Shown here: piece after piece, positions 44,849-55,362 of the stretch
Layout: the number at the start of each line of letters is the position of its first letter
Position numbering within the stretch: the first letter of the stretch is position 1
Source: Bacillus sp. AFS037270
GTDB lineage: Bacteria; Bacillota; Bacilli; Bacillales_B; DSM-18226
Length of the DNA stretch: 64,000 nucleotides
Assembly (NCBI RefSeq): GCF_002585305.1
Contig: NZ_NUNF01000058.1
Span: forward strand, 1 to 64,000
Direction of reading: 5' to 3'
Notes under the pieces: model-generated
The model's database searches: none
What the model was told of the DNA's origin: nothing
What the model saw: only the letters and a program-made list of their open reading frames with translations
Translations under genes and position numbers: made by a program

Positions 44849-46713
44849 TATGCCTTAGCCCCCTTCTCTTCTTGTAATTCCTCTTTATGGATATGGAAAC
44901 CATGATCATCTTTAACAGAACGCGTGAACATTGATCCAAAAGTTATGAGAAGCCCAATAATCATGACTGGCAATGCCCATGACACTTTATCAACATGATA
45001 CATCGCACCAAATGCTGCAATGAACAATCCTAATGCAATCACAAATGGGATAAATGAAGAGTTAGGCATATGAATATCACCAAGCGGCTCAGCCGGTGTC
45101 ATACCTTTTTTCCCTTCCATTTTTTCAATCCAATAAGCATCTAAACCACGAACTAATGGCAGCTGTTTAAAGTTATAAAATGGCGGTGGTGATGGAATTG
45201 CCCATTCAAGTGTTCTACCGTCACCCCATGGATCATTACCCACTTTAACATTTTTCACAGAAGTCAATACAACATTAAGGAGCATGATGATTACTGCAAT
45301 CGACATAAATCCGGCTCCAACAGAGCTGATCATATTTGCAGTTTCAAAACCTTGACCTGGAAGGTAAGTAAAGACACGTCGCGGCATGCCCCATAAACCT
45401 AAGAAATGCTGGATAAAGAAAGTTAAATGGAAGCCAATGAAAAAGAACCAGAATGTGATTTTTCCTAACGCTTCATTTAGCATCGTTCCAAACATCTTTG
45501 GCCACCAAAGATGTATGCCAGCGAAAATACCGAACACTACACCACCAACAATAACATAGTGGAAATGAGCAACAACAAAGTAAGTATCATGATACTGGTA
45601 GTCTGCGGAAGCAGCAGCGAGCATTACACCTGTAACCCCCCCCATAAGAAAGGTAGGGATAAAAGCAAAAGCCCAGTACATTGGAGTAGTAAATTTGATA
45701 CTTCCCCCCCACATCGTAAATAACCAGTTAAAAATCTTGATACCCGTTGGTACCCCAATTGCCATCGTTGCCACAGCAAAAATAGCATTGGCAACAGGTC
45801 CTAAACCAGTTGTGAACATGTGGTGTGCCCATACCATAAAGCCTAAGAAACCAATAAGCACCGTCGCAAATACCATGGATGAATAACCGAAAAGACGTTT
45901 TCTTGAGAAAATCGGAAAGATCTCTGAAAAAATTCCAAATGCAGGAAGTATTAAGATATACACTTCGGGGTGTCCGAAAATCCAGAAGAGATGTTCCCAA
46001 ATAACTGTATTTCCACCCATTGTTACATCAAAGAAATTAGCTCCAAACAGGCGGTCAAACATCATTAAAGTCAAACCAACTGTTAATGGAGGGAATGCAA
46101 ATAAAATTAATGCAGATGCAACAAATGTTGTCCAAGTAAACAATGGCATCCTCATATAGGTCATACCAGGAGCACGCATGTTAATAATGGTAACAAGGAA
46201 ATTGATACCACCGATTAATGTACCGATACCTGATATCTGTAAACCCAGTACATAAAAGTCAACCCCGTGGCCTTTAGAATGAAGTGCAAGAGATGCATAT
46301 GAGGTCCAGCCTGCATCAGGAGCACCGCCCAGGAACCAAGATAAATTTAGAAATATTCCTCCGAAGAAGAACAACCAAAAACCTAGCGCATTAACAAATG
46401 GAAATGCTACGTCACGAGCCCCTATTTGCAATGGCATTACAGCATTCATAAAACCAATTAGTAACGGCATTGCCGCTAAGAAAATCATTGTTGTTCCGTG
46501 CATCGTAAGGATTTCATTATATGCACCTGCACTAACAAAATCATTATTAGGTACAGCAAGCTGGATACGGATAAAAACCGCCTCTAGTCCTCCGACTAAG
46601 AAGAAAAATCCACCTGCAATAAAGTATAGGATGGCAATTTTTTTATGGTCGACTGTTGTTAAATAGTCCCATAACGTTGCGCCGAATCCCTTTTTTTGAG
46701 CAATGGTACTCAC
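44848..46713 (-). CDS. ctaD: Cytochrome c oxidase subunit I (CtaD)
   Basis: A 621-aa catalytic subunit with 12 core helices plus C-terminal extension. Heme a/a3 and CuB ligands are visible: MHGTTMIF near residue 71, HPEVYILILPAFG near 250 (His-Tyr crosslink pair), WAHHMFTTG near 298 and VAHFHYVIVGG near 382. It reduces O2 and pumps protons. GTG start with GGGAGGTAA. The C-terminus is hydrophilic and Glu/Lys-rich. Confidence 0.97.
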   Translation of the reverse strand: MSTIAQKKGFGATLWDYLTTVDHKKIAILYFIAGGFFFLVGGLEAVFIRIQLAVPNNDFVSAGAYNEILTMHGTTMIFLAAMPLLIGFMNAVMPLQIGARDVAFPFVNALGFWLFFFGGIFLNLSWFLGGAPDAGWTSYASLALHSKGHGVDFYVLGLQISGIGTLIGGINFLVTIINMRAPGMTYMRMPLFTWTTFVASALILFAFPPLTVGLTLMMFDRLFGANFFDVTMGGNTVIWEHLFWIFGHPEVYILILPAFGIFSEIFPIFSRKRLFGYSSMVFATVLIGFLGFMVWAHHMFTTGLGPVANAIFAVATMAIGVPTGIKIFNWLFTMWGGSIKFTTPMYWAFAFIPTFLMGGVTGVMLAAASADYQYHDTYFVVAHFHYVIVGGVVFGIFAGIHLWWPKMFGTMLNEALGKITFWFFFIGFHLTFFIQHFLGLWGMPRRVFTYLPGQGFETANMISSVGAGFMSIAVIIMLLNVVLTSVKNVKVGNDPWGDGRTLEWAIPSPPPFYNFKQLPLVRGLDAYWIEKMEGKKGMTPAEPLGDIHMPNSSFIPFVIALGLFIAAFGAMYHVDKVSWALPVMIIGLLITFGSMFTRSVKDDHGFHIHKEELQEEKGAKA

Positions 46714-46744
46714 AATTTTACCTCCCTTTCAACCAATTCCCCTA

Positions 46745-47803
46745 TTATTCCTGAACCTTTAAGCCCATTAAATAATCTGCTACCGCATCAATTTGGTCAT
46801 CAGTCAAGTTTCCATATTTACCAGTCATCATATTACCTGGTTTATAGGTTTCAGGATTTTTAATCCAATTTTTTAGTTCTTCTTTATTATGATCTAAGAT
46901 ACCTGCCACACGAGATCTGTCACCAAAGTTTGTTAAGTTTGGTGCTACACGAGCAGTGTCTGGCATTTTGTTAGCAGGTGTAACTGCATGACAGCCAATA
47001 CAGCTTTGATTAAATATTTCTTGTCCTTTTGCAGCTGAAGCTGTTGTTGCTTTTTGTGGCTCTTTTACATTTTGCATTGCCGATACCCAAGCATCAAATT
47101 TATCACGGCTCATTGCTTTAACTTTAAAATCCATCAGAGCATGTGATGGTCCACAAAGCTCAGCACATTTCCCATAGAAAAGATTACCAGCTTCGTTCGC
47201 TCGCTTATCATCGAATTCCAGCCAAAACTTATTGGCATTATCTGTGTTGGTATCGATTTTACCACCAACAGCCGGAATCCAGAATGAGTGTTTAACATCC
47301 ATAGATTTTAAATTAAAATAAACTTTTTCATTTGTAGGAACCACTAATTCCTGACTTGTTACAATTTTTTGACCAGGATATTCAAAATCCCACCAATATA
47401 AATGCGATCGTACATTTACAATAACTGCTTTTGTATTCTTTTTGTCCATCGGACTCACATCAGCAAGCTTAAATGTTGACGCAACAGTTGGAACAGCCAA
47501 AATGAGTAGTAATAATATCGGAATCGTAGTCCAGATAATTTCTAAACGATGACTTCCTTCAACTTGTTTTGGGATTCTTTCGTCTTTTCTTCTAAAACGG
47601 ACAAATACCAAAACAAAGATTACTACTACCACTAGGATTACTCCTACCATGATATAGGTACTTAACTTCATTAAATCATATTGTGTGTCTGCAACTTCTC
47701 CGGCTGGATTTAACGCTGATAAATATGGTTTCCCACATCCGGAAAGTACAAGCGCTAAAATCGCAAATAACGAAATTAGACGCCACTTTGCAAGCCTCTT
47801 CAT
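46745..47803 (-). CDS. ctaC: Cytochrome c oxidase subunit II with cytochrome c domain (CtaC)
   Basis: A 352-aa lipoprotein: signal peptide with lipobox LSGC (Cys23), two transmembrane helices (about 52-70, 93-111), the CuA domain with CAELCGPSHALM near residue 216, and a C-terminal cytochrome c domain with heme motif CIGCH near 275 and a distal Met in GNMMTGKYG. The fused heme domain marks a caa3-type oxidase. ATG with GAGGGG upstream. First gene of ctaCDEF. Confidence 0.96.
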   Translation of the reverse strand: MKRLAKWRLISLFAILALVLSGCGKPYLSALNPAGEVADTQYDLMKLSTYIMVGVILVVVVIFVLVFVRFRRKDERIPKQVEGSHRLEIIWTTIPILLLLILAVPTVASTFKLADVSPMDKKNTKAVIVNVRSHLYWWDFEYPGQKIVTSQELVVPTNEKVYFNLKSMDVKHSFWIPAVGGKIDTNTDNANKFWLEFDDKRANEAGNLFYGKCAELCGPSHALMDFKVKAMSRDKFDAWVSAMQNVKEPQKATTASAAKGQEIFNQSCIGCHAVTPANKMPDTARVAPNLTNFGDRSRVAGILDHNKEELKNWIKNPETYKPGNMMTGKYGNLTDDQIDAVADYLMGLKVQE

Positions 47804-47945
47804 AGCTTAATCAAACCCCTCTTTCACTAATGAATTCTAAAATATTGTTTGGTCAAAGAAGTATGTAGGATGGTTCTCCCCTTCGTTAGTGATCAACTGC
47901 AGCTTTAAAGACTTAAGTATATGTAACCGTCATCAATCAACTAAT

Positions 47946-47977
47946 TAGGAAAAAGAAAGAAGTACTTTCTTTTTCCC
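47946..47977 (-). terminator. Possible terminator after ctaB
   Basis: GGAAAAAGAAAG and CTTTCTTTTTCC form a 12-bp, AT-rich stem about 20 bp past the ctaB stop. The minus-strand tail is not T-rich, so termination is uncertain. Confidence 0.4.
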
Positions 47978-47996
47978 GGGTTAAACCAAGGCAAAA

Positions 47997-48935
47997 CTAA
48001 ATTAATGTAACTATAACCATCGCCACAAAAATAATCGTTAAATATTGCAAAGAATAGACAAACATTAGTTTTGCCCACTTAATGTCATCTTTGACCTTAT
48101 ATCCATAAATCCCCAATACCAGCCAGCCGATATTTAGCACGGTAGCAAGAATCAGAAATGGGATTCCTAAGTTAGTAAGAAAAAACGGGATTGGCAGAAG
48201 TGTCGCCACCCAAACCAAAATATGAATCTTTGTTGTTTTAAAACCCTTAACCACTGGCAGCATTGGTACGCCTGCGGCTCTATACTCTTCCACTCTTCTC
48301 ATTGCAAGAGCATAAAAATGAGGAGGCTGCCAGACAAACATTAAAACAAATAATGCCCAAGCCATAATATCAAGATTTCCATCAACAGCTGCCCACCCAA
48401 TTAAAGGGGGTACGGCTCCTGAGATGCTTCCAATAATTGTATTCGATACAAACTGCCGCTTTGACCATAGTGTATAAAGGAAAACATAACTAAAAACCCC
48501 AAGCAGTCCAATTACTGTGGCAGTTATCGTAGTAAAGAATAAACACAGTGTACCCAGTCCAATAAGCAAAATACCAAGTGCTAATACTTTTACAGGCATA
48601 ACCTTCCCTGTAACAGTTGGTCTTGTTTTGGTTCTCTCCATTAAGGGGTCAATATCACGGTCAACATAGTTATTAATGGCACAAGATCCAGCAATAATCA
48701 GTGAAGAACCAACTACTGTAAAAAATACAATATCTAAGTTATTAAAAAAACTTTGTCCAGAAAAATGAAGCGCCAGCCATAGACCAGTAAAGGTGGTAAT
48801 TAAATTGGAATTAACAATTCCTATTTTAATAAGGGCCATAAAGTCCTTCCAGACGGTCGTTTTTTCGATTGTTCCTTGCAGACTTGCAACACCATTTTCA
48901 ATGGCCGAATCTCCATAACCCTTAGAGTTGGACAT
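47997..48935 (-). CDS. ctaB: Protoheme IX farnesyltransferase (heme O synthase) CtaB
   Basis: A 312-aa polytopic UbiA-family prenyltransferase that converts heme B to heme O for the caa3 oxidase. The first Asp-rich motif [15 protein letters not shown] lies near residue 103 and [12 protein letters not shown] near 160. ATG at 48935 with TAGGAGG; the upstream in-frame ATG lacks a site. It lies before ctaC and divergent from ctaA, as in B. subtilis. Confidence 0.95.
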   Translation of the reverse strand: MSNSKGYGDSAIENGVASLQGTIEKTTVWKDFMALIKIGIVNSNLITTFTGLWLALHFSGQSFFNNLDIVFFTVVGSSLIIAGSCAINNYVDRDIDPLMERTKTRPTVTGKVMPVKVLALGILLIGLGTLCLFFTTITATVIGLLGVFSYVFLYTLWSKRQFVSNTIIGSISGAVPPLIGWAAVDGNLDIMAWALFVLMFVWQPPHFYALAMRRVEEYRAAGVPMLPVVKGFKTTKIHILVWVATLLPIPFFLTNLGIPFLILATVLNIGWLVLGIYGYKVKDDIKWAKLMFVYSLQYLTIIFVAMVIVTLI

Positions 48936-49569
48936 ATCATTTCCTCCTAATCCTACTAACAAATATTCACCAATTAAGGAACTTAAATACTTCCTGGTTA
49001 TTTAAATGTATAGTGCTGACTAAAAATAAAAGGGTAAGCTCTTTTATTTTATTAGATTCTATTACAAAAAAATTAGTTAAACTTTTAAAAGCATCAATTT
49101 CTAAAACACTTTCTCTGTATATTAAATCACACTTTTTGATATTTTTGTGAACTTTTTTTGAATAATTTTAGACTAAATTGTGACAAAACTTAAAACGTAC
49201 TATGTGATTCTTACACTTCCATACATTTAATCACTTCCATAAAATAACTGTTAAGAAAAAAAGAATAAGACCGTTCTGTTTTATTAATTTTTATTCTTTA
49301 TGTTTGTACTTTTAGCATTCCTCTATATTTAATTTTACTACCTTAAAATTAAGATTCAACCCTTTTGACTATTTTCACTATAATAATAGTGAAATATAGT
49401 TATTATTCATCTACCACTTTTTATTTAATTATTGTCAGCTAAAATTCTGTTCTTTTTATACTATTTTCGTTATGATTAATAGGGACTTTTCAATCAGCTA
49501 CTTTTTCATTTATTATACTGTCAGGTTTAACCAATGACAAATTATTGAACTATTTAAGAGGTGAATTTT
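48936..49569. promoter_or_regulatory. ctaB-ctaA divergent intergenic region
   Basis: About 630 bp, very AT-rich, with no gene. It contains ResD-like boxes (TTTGTGAAC at 49144-49152; TTTTTGAAT at 49155-49163; AAATTGTGAC at 49175-49184) and a palindrome TTTCACTAT-AATA-ATAGTGAAA at 49373-49394. In B. subtilis this region carries ResD-dependent promoters. Exact promoters could not be assigned by eye. Confidence 0.55.
49373..49394. promoter_or_regulatory. Palindromic site between ctaB and ctaA
   Basis: TTTCACTAT and ATAGTGAAA, 9-bp perfect arms with AATA between, about 175 bp before ctaA. It has no T-run after it, so an operator is likelier than a terminator. The binding protein is unknown. Confidence 0.45.
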
Positions 49570-50478
49570 TTGCAACGTTCTTTAAAGTGGTTGGCGGTTG
49601 CAACCACAATCGTAATGATATTTATTTTACTTGGCGGTGCCTTGGTTACAAAGACAGGGTCTGGGATGGGGTGTGGAAGATCCTGGCCTTTATGCGAGGG
49701 GAAATTTGTTCCCTCGGAAATAACTCCTGAACTAATGATTGAGCTTGCCCATCGGCTTGTCTCAGGAGCAGGGGGAATAATGGTTCTCCTTCTTTCGGTT
49801 TGGTCATGGAAAGCAATTGGTCATATTAGAGAAACTAAATTTCTTTCATTGTTGTCATTTATCTTTTTACTTTTACAAGGATTAATTGGGGCTGCCGCCG
49901 TACTATGGGGACAATCAGGATTTGTCCTTGCCTTGCATTTCGGAATATCACTTGTTTCCTTTGCATCCGTGTTCTTACTAACCTTGCTTATATTTGAAAT
50001 CGATAAAAAGTTCGAAGCAGAAAAGCTATATATCGATAAACGAATGGGGTTTCATATTGTAGGTGTCTCTATTTACAGTTATCTTGTCATTTATACAGGA
50101 GCATTGGTCCGCCATATGAAAGCAAGTCTTGTATGCCTCGATTGGCCTTTATGCACTAATGAAAACCTTTCCTTGCCATCGGACATATTCCAATGGGTGC
50201 AAATGGGGCATCGCGCCGCAGCAGGGATCATTTTTATCTGGATTTCATATATCTTTTACCTTGCCGTACGTCATTATAAAGAGCAGAAGGTTCTATATTG
50301 GGGCTGGATGATTGCTTTCATCCTTGTGTCCTTACAAGTGATTTCAGGAGCATTTATCATCTTTACCATGTTAAACCTTTATATCGCACTCCTGCATGCC
50401 TTTTTTATCACTTGTTTATTCGGTGTATTAAGTTATTTCCTTCTCTTGTATTCAAGATCACGTCGGAATCATCAATAA
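49570..50478 (+). CDS. ctaA: Heme A synthase CtaA
   Basis: A 302-aa membrane protein with eight helices that oxidises heme O to heme A. It shows two similar halves: [22 protein letters not shown] with a Cys pair near residues 35-42 and [11 protein letters not shown], then [19 protein letters not shown] with a second Cys pair and GHRAAAG. The heme-ligand histidines lie in LAHR, LHFG, GHRA and LHAF. TTG at 49570 chosen since AAGAGGTG stands just upstream; GTG at 49561 is part of that site. Confidence 0.93.
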   Translation: MQRSLKWLAVATTIVMIFILLGGALVTKTGSGMGCGRSWPLCEGKFVPSEITPELMIELAHRLVSGAGGIMVLLLSVWSWKAIGHIRETKFLSLLSFIFLLLQGLIGAAAVLWGQSGFVLALHFGISLVSFASVFLLTLLIFEIDKKFEAEKLYIDKRMGFHIVGVSIYSYLVIYTGALVRHMKASLVCLDWPLCTNENLSLPSDIFQWVQMGHRAAAGIIFIWISYIFYLAVRHYKEQKVLYWGWMIAFILVSLQVISGAFIIFTMLNLYIALLHAFFITCLFGVLSYFLLLYSRSRRNHQ

Positions 50479-50513
50479 AAAAAGTTGCCGGTATCTCCGG
50501 CAACTTTTTTTAT
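50476..50513. terminator. Bidirectional terminator, ctaA / pyc
   Basis: AGTTGCCGG-tatct-CCGGCAACT flanked by A7 and T7; serves both convergent genes. Confidence 0.93.
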
Positions 50514-50522
50514 TACTCTCAT

Positions 50523-53500
50523 TTAAGCTTTTGTCAGTTCTACTAAAAGGTCTCCTGTTAGGATGGCATCTCCACTTTTAACGTACAGGTCTTTTACTAT
50601 ACCCGAAAAAGGTGCTTGAACCGTTGTTTCCATTTTCATCGCTTCTGTGATCAGTAAATGATCTCCTCTTTCTACTTTCTCTCCTTTTTCTACTAAAACC
50701 TTAATGACTGTTCCCGGCATAGTGGCTGAAAGGTGCTCTTCATTTTTCATATCTGCCTTCAATCTAGATGTGACCGTTGCTTTAATGCTCTCATCCTTGA
50801 TAGATACCTCACGCGGCTGTCCATTTAGCTCAAAATAAACCACCCTTGTGCCGTCGGCCTGGGGCTGACCAATCGAGATTAACTTAACAATCAGTGTTTT
50901 ACCTTTTTCAATTTCTACCTCAATTTCTTCACCCAATCTCATTCCGTAAAGAAATGTTGGTGTATCGAGCATCGAAATATTCCCAAATCGTTCATTAGCT
51001 TTGATATATTCTAAAAACACCTTTGGATAGAGTGCATAAGATAAAATTTCAAAATCGGTTACTTGTCTGCCAAGTTCTTCAAACAGCTCTTCTTTAAGAA
51101 TGTCGAAATTCACATCTTCAAGAAGTTCACCAGGTCGAACTTCTAAAGGCTTCTTCCCTTTTAAGATGACTTTTTGAAGTTCTTCAGGGAATCCTCCGTA
51201 TGGCTGCCCTAAATAACCTTCAAATAATTCAACAACAGAGTCAGGGAAATCGAGACTATTCCCCTTTAATAAAACATCTTCCTCCGTTAATTCATTTTGC
51301 ACCATAAATAAGGCCATATCCCCTACAACCTTTGAGGAAGGGGTTACCTTAACAATGTCCCCAAACATTTTGTTGACACGGGAGTACATTTCTTTTACTT
51401 CATCCCATTGTTCTCCAAGCCCCACTGCTTTAGCTTGCTGTTGAAGATTGCTATATTGACCGCCTGGCATTTCATGCTGATATACTTCTGAATGAGGGGA
51501 AATCATTCCACTTTCAAAATCATGATAAACCTTGCGAACATCTTCCCAGTAATAGGAAAGCTTCTCTAGCGCATCAATATTAACCTTTGGCTTTCTCGTA
51601 TTTCCTTCAAGTGCATAGAATAAGGAATTAGCACTTGGCTGCGATGTCAATCCTGCCATTGTACTTAATGCTGTATCAACAATATCGACCCCGCCATCAA
51701 TGGCACGTGCATAGGTAAAAATTCCATTTCCACTTGTATCATGAGTATGGAGATGAATAGGGATATCGACGGTTGCTTTTAATTCGGATATTAACCGATA
51801 AGCTGCTTCAGGCTTTAAAAGTCCGGCCATATCTTTTATTGCCAGAATATGAGCACCTTGCTGCTCCAACTCTTTTGCTAATGTTCGGTAATAGTCGAGA
51901 TTATACTTTACTCTTGTTGAGTCTAAGATATCCCCAGTATAACAGATGGCTGCCTCAGCAATTTTCCCTGACTGGCGGACTGCATCAATGGCAACTTCCA
52001 TTCCCTTTACCCAGTTTAGACTGTCAAAAATCCGGAAGACATCGATTCCTGCTGAAGCTGATTGATTGATAAATTCACGGATTAAGTTATCCGGATAATT
52101 CTTATACCCAACAGCATTAGCGCCGCGAAACAGCATTTGAAAAAGGACGTTTGGAATCTTTTCACGAAGAGTTAATAAGCGGTCCCATGGATCTTCCTTT
52201 AGGAACCTATAAGCAACATCAAAGGTTGCCCCTCCCCACATCTCGAACGAAAATAAATCCGGTAATAATTTGGCTGTTTCTTCTGCAATATGCGCAATAT
52301 CAGTGGTCCGCATTCTAGTCGCTAATAATGACTGATGGGCATCCCGATAGGTAGTATCTGTTAGTAAAACTTGCTTTTGATTTTTAATCCATTGAACAAG
52401 ACCCTCAGGCCCATATTGATCCAGAATTTGTTTGGTTCCATCCTGATATGGAACATCATATTTTAACGTTGGAATTCTAGGCTTTGAGAAAACAGGTCTT
52501 TTCTTTTTCTCAATTCCAGGAAAGCCATTCACTGTAACATTTCCGATATAACTTAATAGTTTTGTTCCTCTGTCTTTACTTACAGGAAAGATAAATAATT
52601 CTGGTGTTGCATCAATAAACGATGTATCATATTCACCATTTCTAAACTTCTCATGTTTGACGACATTTTCAAGGAATGGAATATTGGTCTTTATACCTCT
52701 AATCCTAAACTCCTGTAAATTCCGCACCATCTTTGCTGCTGCTTGTTCAAAAGTTAATGCCCATGTTGATAGTTTTACAAGCAAGGAATCGTAATAGGGT
52801 GTGATAACAGCTCCCTGATAACCATTACCGGCATCAAGACGTACGCCAAATCCCCCCCCTGAACGATAAGCCATTATTTTTCCAGTATCAGGCATAAAAT
52901 TGTTCAGTGGATCCTCTGTTGTAACCCTGGACTGAATGGCAAAACCATTTAACTTTATTTTTTCTTGAGCAGGAATTCCAATAATCGGACCGTGCAGTTC
53001 ATGTCCTTCAGATACTAAGATTTGTGTTTGAACGATATCAATTCCAGTTACTAATTCTGTTACAGTATGTTCCACCTGTACACGCGGATTAACTTCAATG
53101 AAATAAAAATCATTACCGGAAACAAGAAATTCAACGGTACCTGCATTTAGATATTGGACCTTGCTCATCAATTTTACTGCTGCCTGGCAGATCGAGTTCC
53201 GAAGCTCCTCAGAGATGGAAACACTTGGAGCCACCTCAACCACTTTTTGATGCCGTCTTTGAACGGAACAATCGCGGTCAAAAAGATGAACCATGTTTCC
53301 ATGCTGATCCCCAATGATTTGAACCTCAATATGTTTGGGATTTTCAATTAGTTTTTCAAGATAGACCTCATCGTTTCCAAAAGCGGCTTTCGCTTCGGAT
53401 TTAGCTCGTTCAAAGGCTTCGCGGACTTCCTCCTTGCTTTTAACAATTCTCATCCCGCGTCCGCCACCGCCTAATGAGGCTTTGATAATGATTGGGAAGC

Positions 53501-53966
53501 CATGGATAGCTGCAAACTCTTCCACTTCACGTACCTCATTGACAGGGCCATCACTGCCTGGAATAACGGGAATATTGGCAAGTTCTGCCTGGCTTCTTGC
53601 TTTTACTTTGTCCCCAAACATATCCAGGTGATTGGATGTAGGTCCGATAAAAATAATTCCTTCTTCTTCACAGCGTCTGGCAAAATTAATGTTTTCTGAC
53701 AGGAAACCATAACCAGGGTGAATCGCATTTACACCGCTTTTTTTAGCAATGTCAATAATCCCATCAATGTCTAAATAGGCGTCAATTGGTTTTTTTCCTT
53801 CCCCTACTAAATAAGCCTCATCTGCTTTATATCGATGGTAGGCGCCAGAATCCTCTTTCGAATAAATTGCAACAGTCCGAATATTCAGTTCAGTACAAGC
53901 CCGAAAAACTCTTATCGCAATCTCCCCGCGATTAGCCACTAATACTTTATTAATTTGTCTTGTCAC
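50523..53966 (-). CDS. pyc: Pyruvate carboxylase
   Basis: A 1147-aa multidomain enzyme that carboxylates pyruvate to oxaloacetate (anaplerosis). Order: biotin carboxylase domain (about 1-450; ASLGGGGRGMRIV, FERDCSVQRRH-type segment, VNPRVQVEHTVTE), carboxyltransferase domain (about 530-800; TDTTYRDAHQSLLATR, MWGGATFDVAYRF, and the metal ligands in HLHTHDTSGNG), tetramerisation region, and a C-terminal biotinyl domain with EAMKMET. GTG at 53966 with GAGGTG 6 bp upstream gives a length near the 1148 aa of B. subtilis. It directly follows the ftsW terminator. Confidence 0.96.
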   Translation of the reverse strand: MTRQINKVLVANRGEIAIRVFRACTELNIRTVAIYSKEDSGAYHRYKADEAYLVGEGKKPIDAYLDIDGIIDIAKKSGVNAIHPGYGFLSENINFARRCEEEGIIFIGPTSNHLDMFGDKVKARSQAELANIPVIPGSDGPVNEVREVEEFAAIHGFPIIIKASLGGGGRGMRIVKSKEEVREAFERAKSEAKAAFGNDEVYLEKLIENPKHIEVQIIGDQHGNMVHLFDRDCSVQRRHQKVVEVAPSVSISEELRNSICQAAVKLMSKVQYLNAGTVEFLVSGNDFYFIEVNPRVQVEHTVTELVTGIDIVQTQILVSEGHELHGPIIGIPAQEKIKLNGFAIQSRVTTEDPLNNFMPDTGKIMAYRSGGGFGVRLDAGNGYQGAVITPYYDSLLVKLSTWALTFEQAAAKMVRNLQEFRIRGIKTNIPFLENVVKHEKFRNGEYDTSFIDATPELFIFPVSKDRGTKLLSYIGNVTVNGFPGIEKKKRPVFSKPRIPTLKYDVPYQDGTKQILDQYGPEGLVQWIKNQKQVLLTDTTYRDAHQSLLATRMRTTDIAHIAEETAKLLPDLFSFEMWGGATFDVAYRFLKEDPWDRLLTLREKIPNVLFQMLFRGANAVGYKNYPDNLIREFINQSASAGIDVFRIFDSLNWVKGMEVAIDAVRQSGKIAEAAICYTGDILDSTRVKYNLDYYRTLAKELEQQGAHILAIKDMAGLLKPEAAYRLISELKATVDIPIHLHTHDTSGNGIFTYARAIDGGVDIVDTALSTMAGLTSQPSANSLFYALEGNTRKPKVNIDALEKLSYYWEDVRKVYHDFESGMISPHSEVYQHEMPGGQYSNLQQQAKAVGLGEQWDEVKEMYSRVNKMFGDIVKVTPSSKVVGDMALFMVQNELTEEDVLLKGNSLDFPDSVVELFEGYLGQPYGGFPEELQKVILKGKKPLEVRPGELLEDVNFDILKEELFEELGRQVTDFEILSYALYPKVFLEYIKANERFGNISMLDTPTFLYGMRLGEEIEVEIEKGKTLIVKLISIGQPQADGTRVVYFELNGQPREVSIKDESIKATVTSRLKADMKNEEHLSATMPGTVIKVLVEKGEKVERGDHLLITEAMKMETTVQAPFSGIVKDLYVKSGDAILTGDLLVELTKA

Positions 53967-53995
53967 GTAAAGCACCTCATATTCTATGTATTTTT

Positions 53996-54028
53996 AAAAA
54001 CGCAAGGGAAGTAATTCCCCCGCGTTGT
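53996..54028 (-). terminator. Terminator after ftsW
   Basis: AACGCAAGGGAA and TTCCCCCGCGTT pair around GTAA with small mismatches; minus strand continues TTTTAAAAAT. It lies only about 30 bp before the pyc start. Confidence 0.75.
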
Positions 54029-54030
54029 CA

Positions 54031-55239
54031 TTAAAGATAATAAACCTTACCCTCCTCAGTCTTTAACCTTTTGTCAGCTTGGCCTTGTTTATTTTTATAT
54101 TTACTTTCATATTTCACAAACATCGAAACATTTACAAGTATACCTGAGGCTCCCGCAAGCATTAACAGCGATGACCCGCCGTAACTGATAAATGGAAGCG
54201 GTACACCGGTCAGAGGAATAATACCAGATACCCCTGCCAAGTTAATAAAAGACTGAATACCGATCATACTAGATATACCAAACGCTAATAAACTGCCAAA
54301 CGGATCTTTACATTTCATCCCGATATGAATTCCCCGTAAAACGATATAGGAAAGAAGGAGAATAACAAAACCCACACCCCAAATCCCTAATTCTTCAGCG
54401 ATTATAGCCATAATGAAGTCAGTGTGGGACTCTGGCAGATACCCTAGTTTTTGAATACTTTTTCCTAGACCCAGACCGTTTACTCCGCCCGAACCAATCG
54501 CAATAAACGAGTTTGCCAGATGGAAGCCGGCATCCTTCACATATTTTTCATCAAACGGATTACCCATTACTTCAAACCGACTCATTTGTTCCGGTGAAAA
54601 TATTTTCCCCCAGGAGACAAGAACTAGCGGTAGGAGTACAATGAGGACCATCAGTACTAACTTCGAGATTGTTTTAAAGTTCATACCAGAAGCGATAATG
54701 ATTGTCCCTGCAATTGCTGCAATAATAACAGCTGTTCCAAAGTCTGGCTGTACTGCAATAAGCACACAAACAATAAACAGATATACTAAAGGTGGAAGTA
54801 CACCCTTATTGAACTGATTAATATAAGGTTGTTTTTTTGCATAAACAGCAGCCAAATAGATAATTACTCCCAGTTTTACAAATTCAGAAGGCTGAAATAA
54901 AAAGGAGCCTATTTGATACCAGCTTTGAGCATTGTTCTTTACTTGTCCAAAAACAAAAAGACCAAGTAAAGCTATGATTGAGGCAATGACCATCGGAGCC
55001 TGGAACCATTTCGTATAATTCATTATTTTATAAGGAACTAGCGCAGTAATCAAAAATATTACAGTAAATACTAACAAAAATATTTTTTGCCTTTGATAGA
55101 AAAAATCAGGTTGTACTTGGTACCTTTGAACGGCGTAGGCCATGCTTGCACTATAAATCATCACAAGTCCGAACGCGCACAGAAGGATGATGGCAATAAT
55201 CAACGTATAGTCATATGATTTTAATATTTTTCTCAGCAT
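54031..55239 (-). CDS. ftsW: SEDS-family division protein FtsW (YlaO)
   Basis: A 402-aa polytopic SEDS glycosyltransferase, the vegetative septal partner of PBP2B. SEDS marks: AQSWYQIGSFLFQPSEFVKLG near residue 104, QPDFGTA near 163, GGVNGLGLGKSIQKLGYLPESHTDFIMAIIAEELG near 252 and GVPLPFISYGGSSLL near 355. The locus next to pyc and ylaN matches B. subtilis ftsW. The charged C-terminal tail is basic. ATG with GAGGA. Confidence 0.92.
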   Translation of the reverse strand: MLRKILKSYDYTLIIAIILLCAFGLVMIYSASMAYAVQRYQVQPDFFYQRQKIFLLVFTVIFLITALVPYKIMNYTKWFQAPMVIASIIALLGLFVFGQVKNNAQSWYQIGSFLFQPSEFVKLGVIIYLAAVYAKKQPYINQFNKGVLPPLVYLFIVCVLIAVQPDFGTAVIIAAIAGTIIIASGMNFKTISKLVLMVLIVLLPLVLVSWGKIFSPEQMSRFEVMGNPFDEKYVKDAGFHLANSFIAIGSGGVNGLGLGKSIQKLGYLPESHTDFIMAIIAEELGIWGVGFVILLLSYIVLRGIHIGMKCKDPFGSLLAFGISSMIGIQSFINLAGVSGIIPLTGVPLPFISYGGSSLLMLAGASGILVNVSMFVKYESKYKNKQGQADKRLKTEEGKVYYL

Positions 55240-55362
55240 TTAAGACGTCCTCATTTTCAAAAATTGATAGTATACCCTACTATTATAATAGAAAATGTGT
55301 GGCATTACTTGAGGAAATTCTCCTTTGTTACAAGTTTTTAATAAAGAATATTCAAAATTAAT

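Noticed and set aside
47804..47996. Promoter or CcpA site before ctaC
   Set aside because: Several TTGA-type hexamers exist but none has a proper -10 at 16-18 bp, and no catabolite-responsive element of adequate match was seen.
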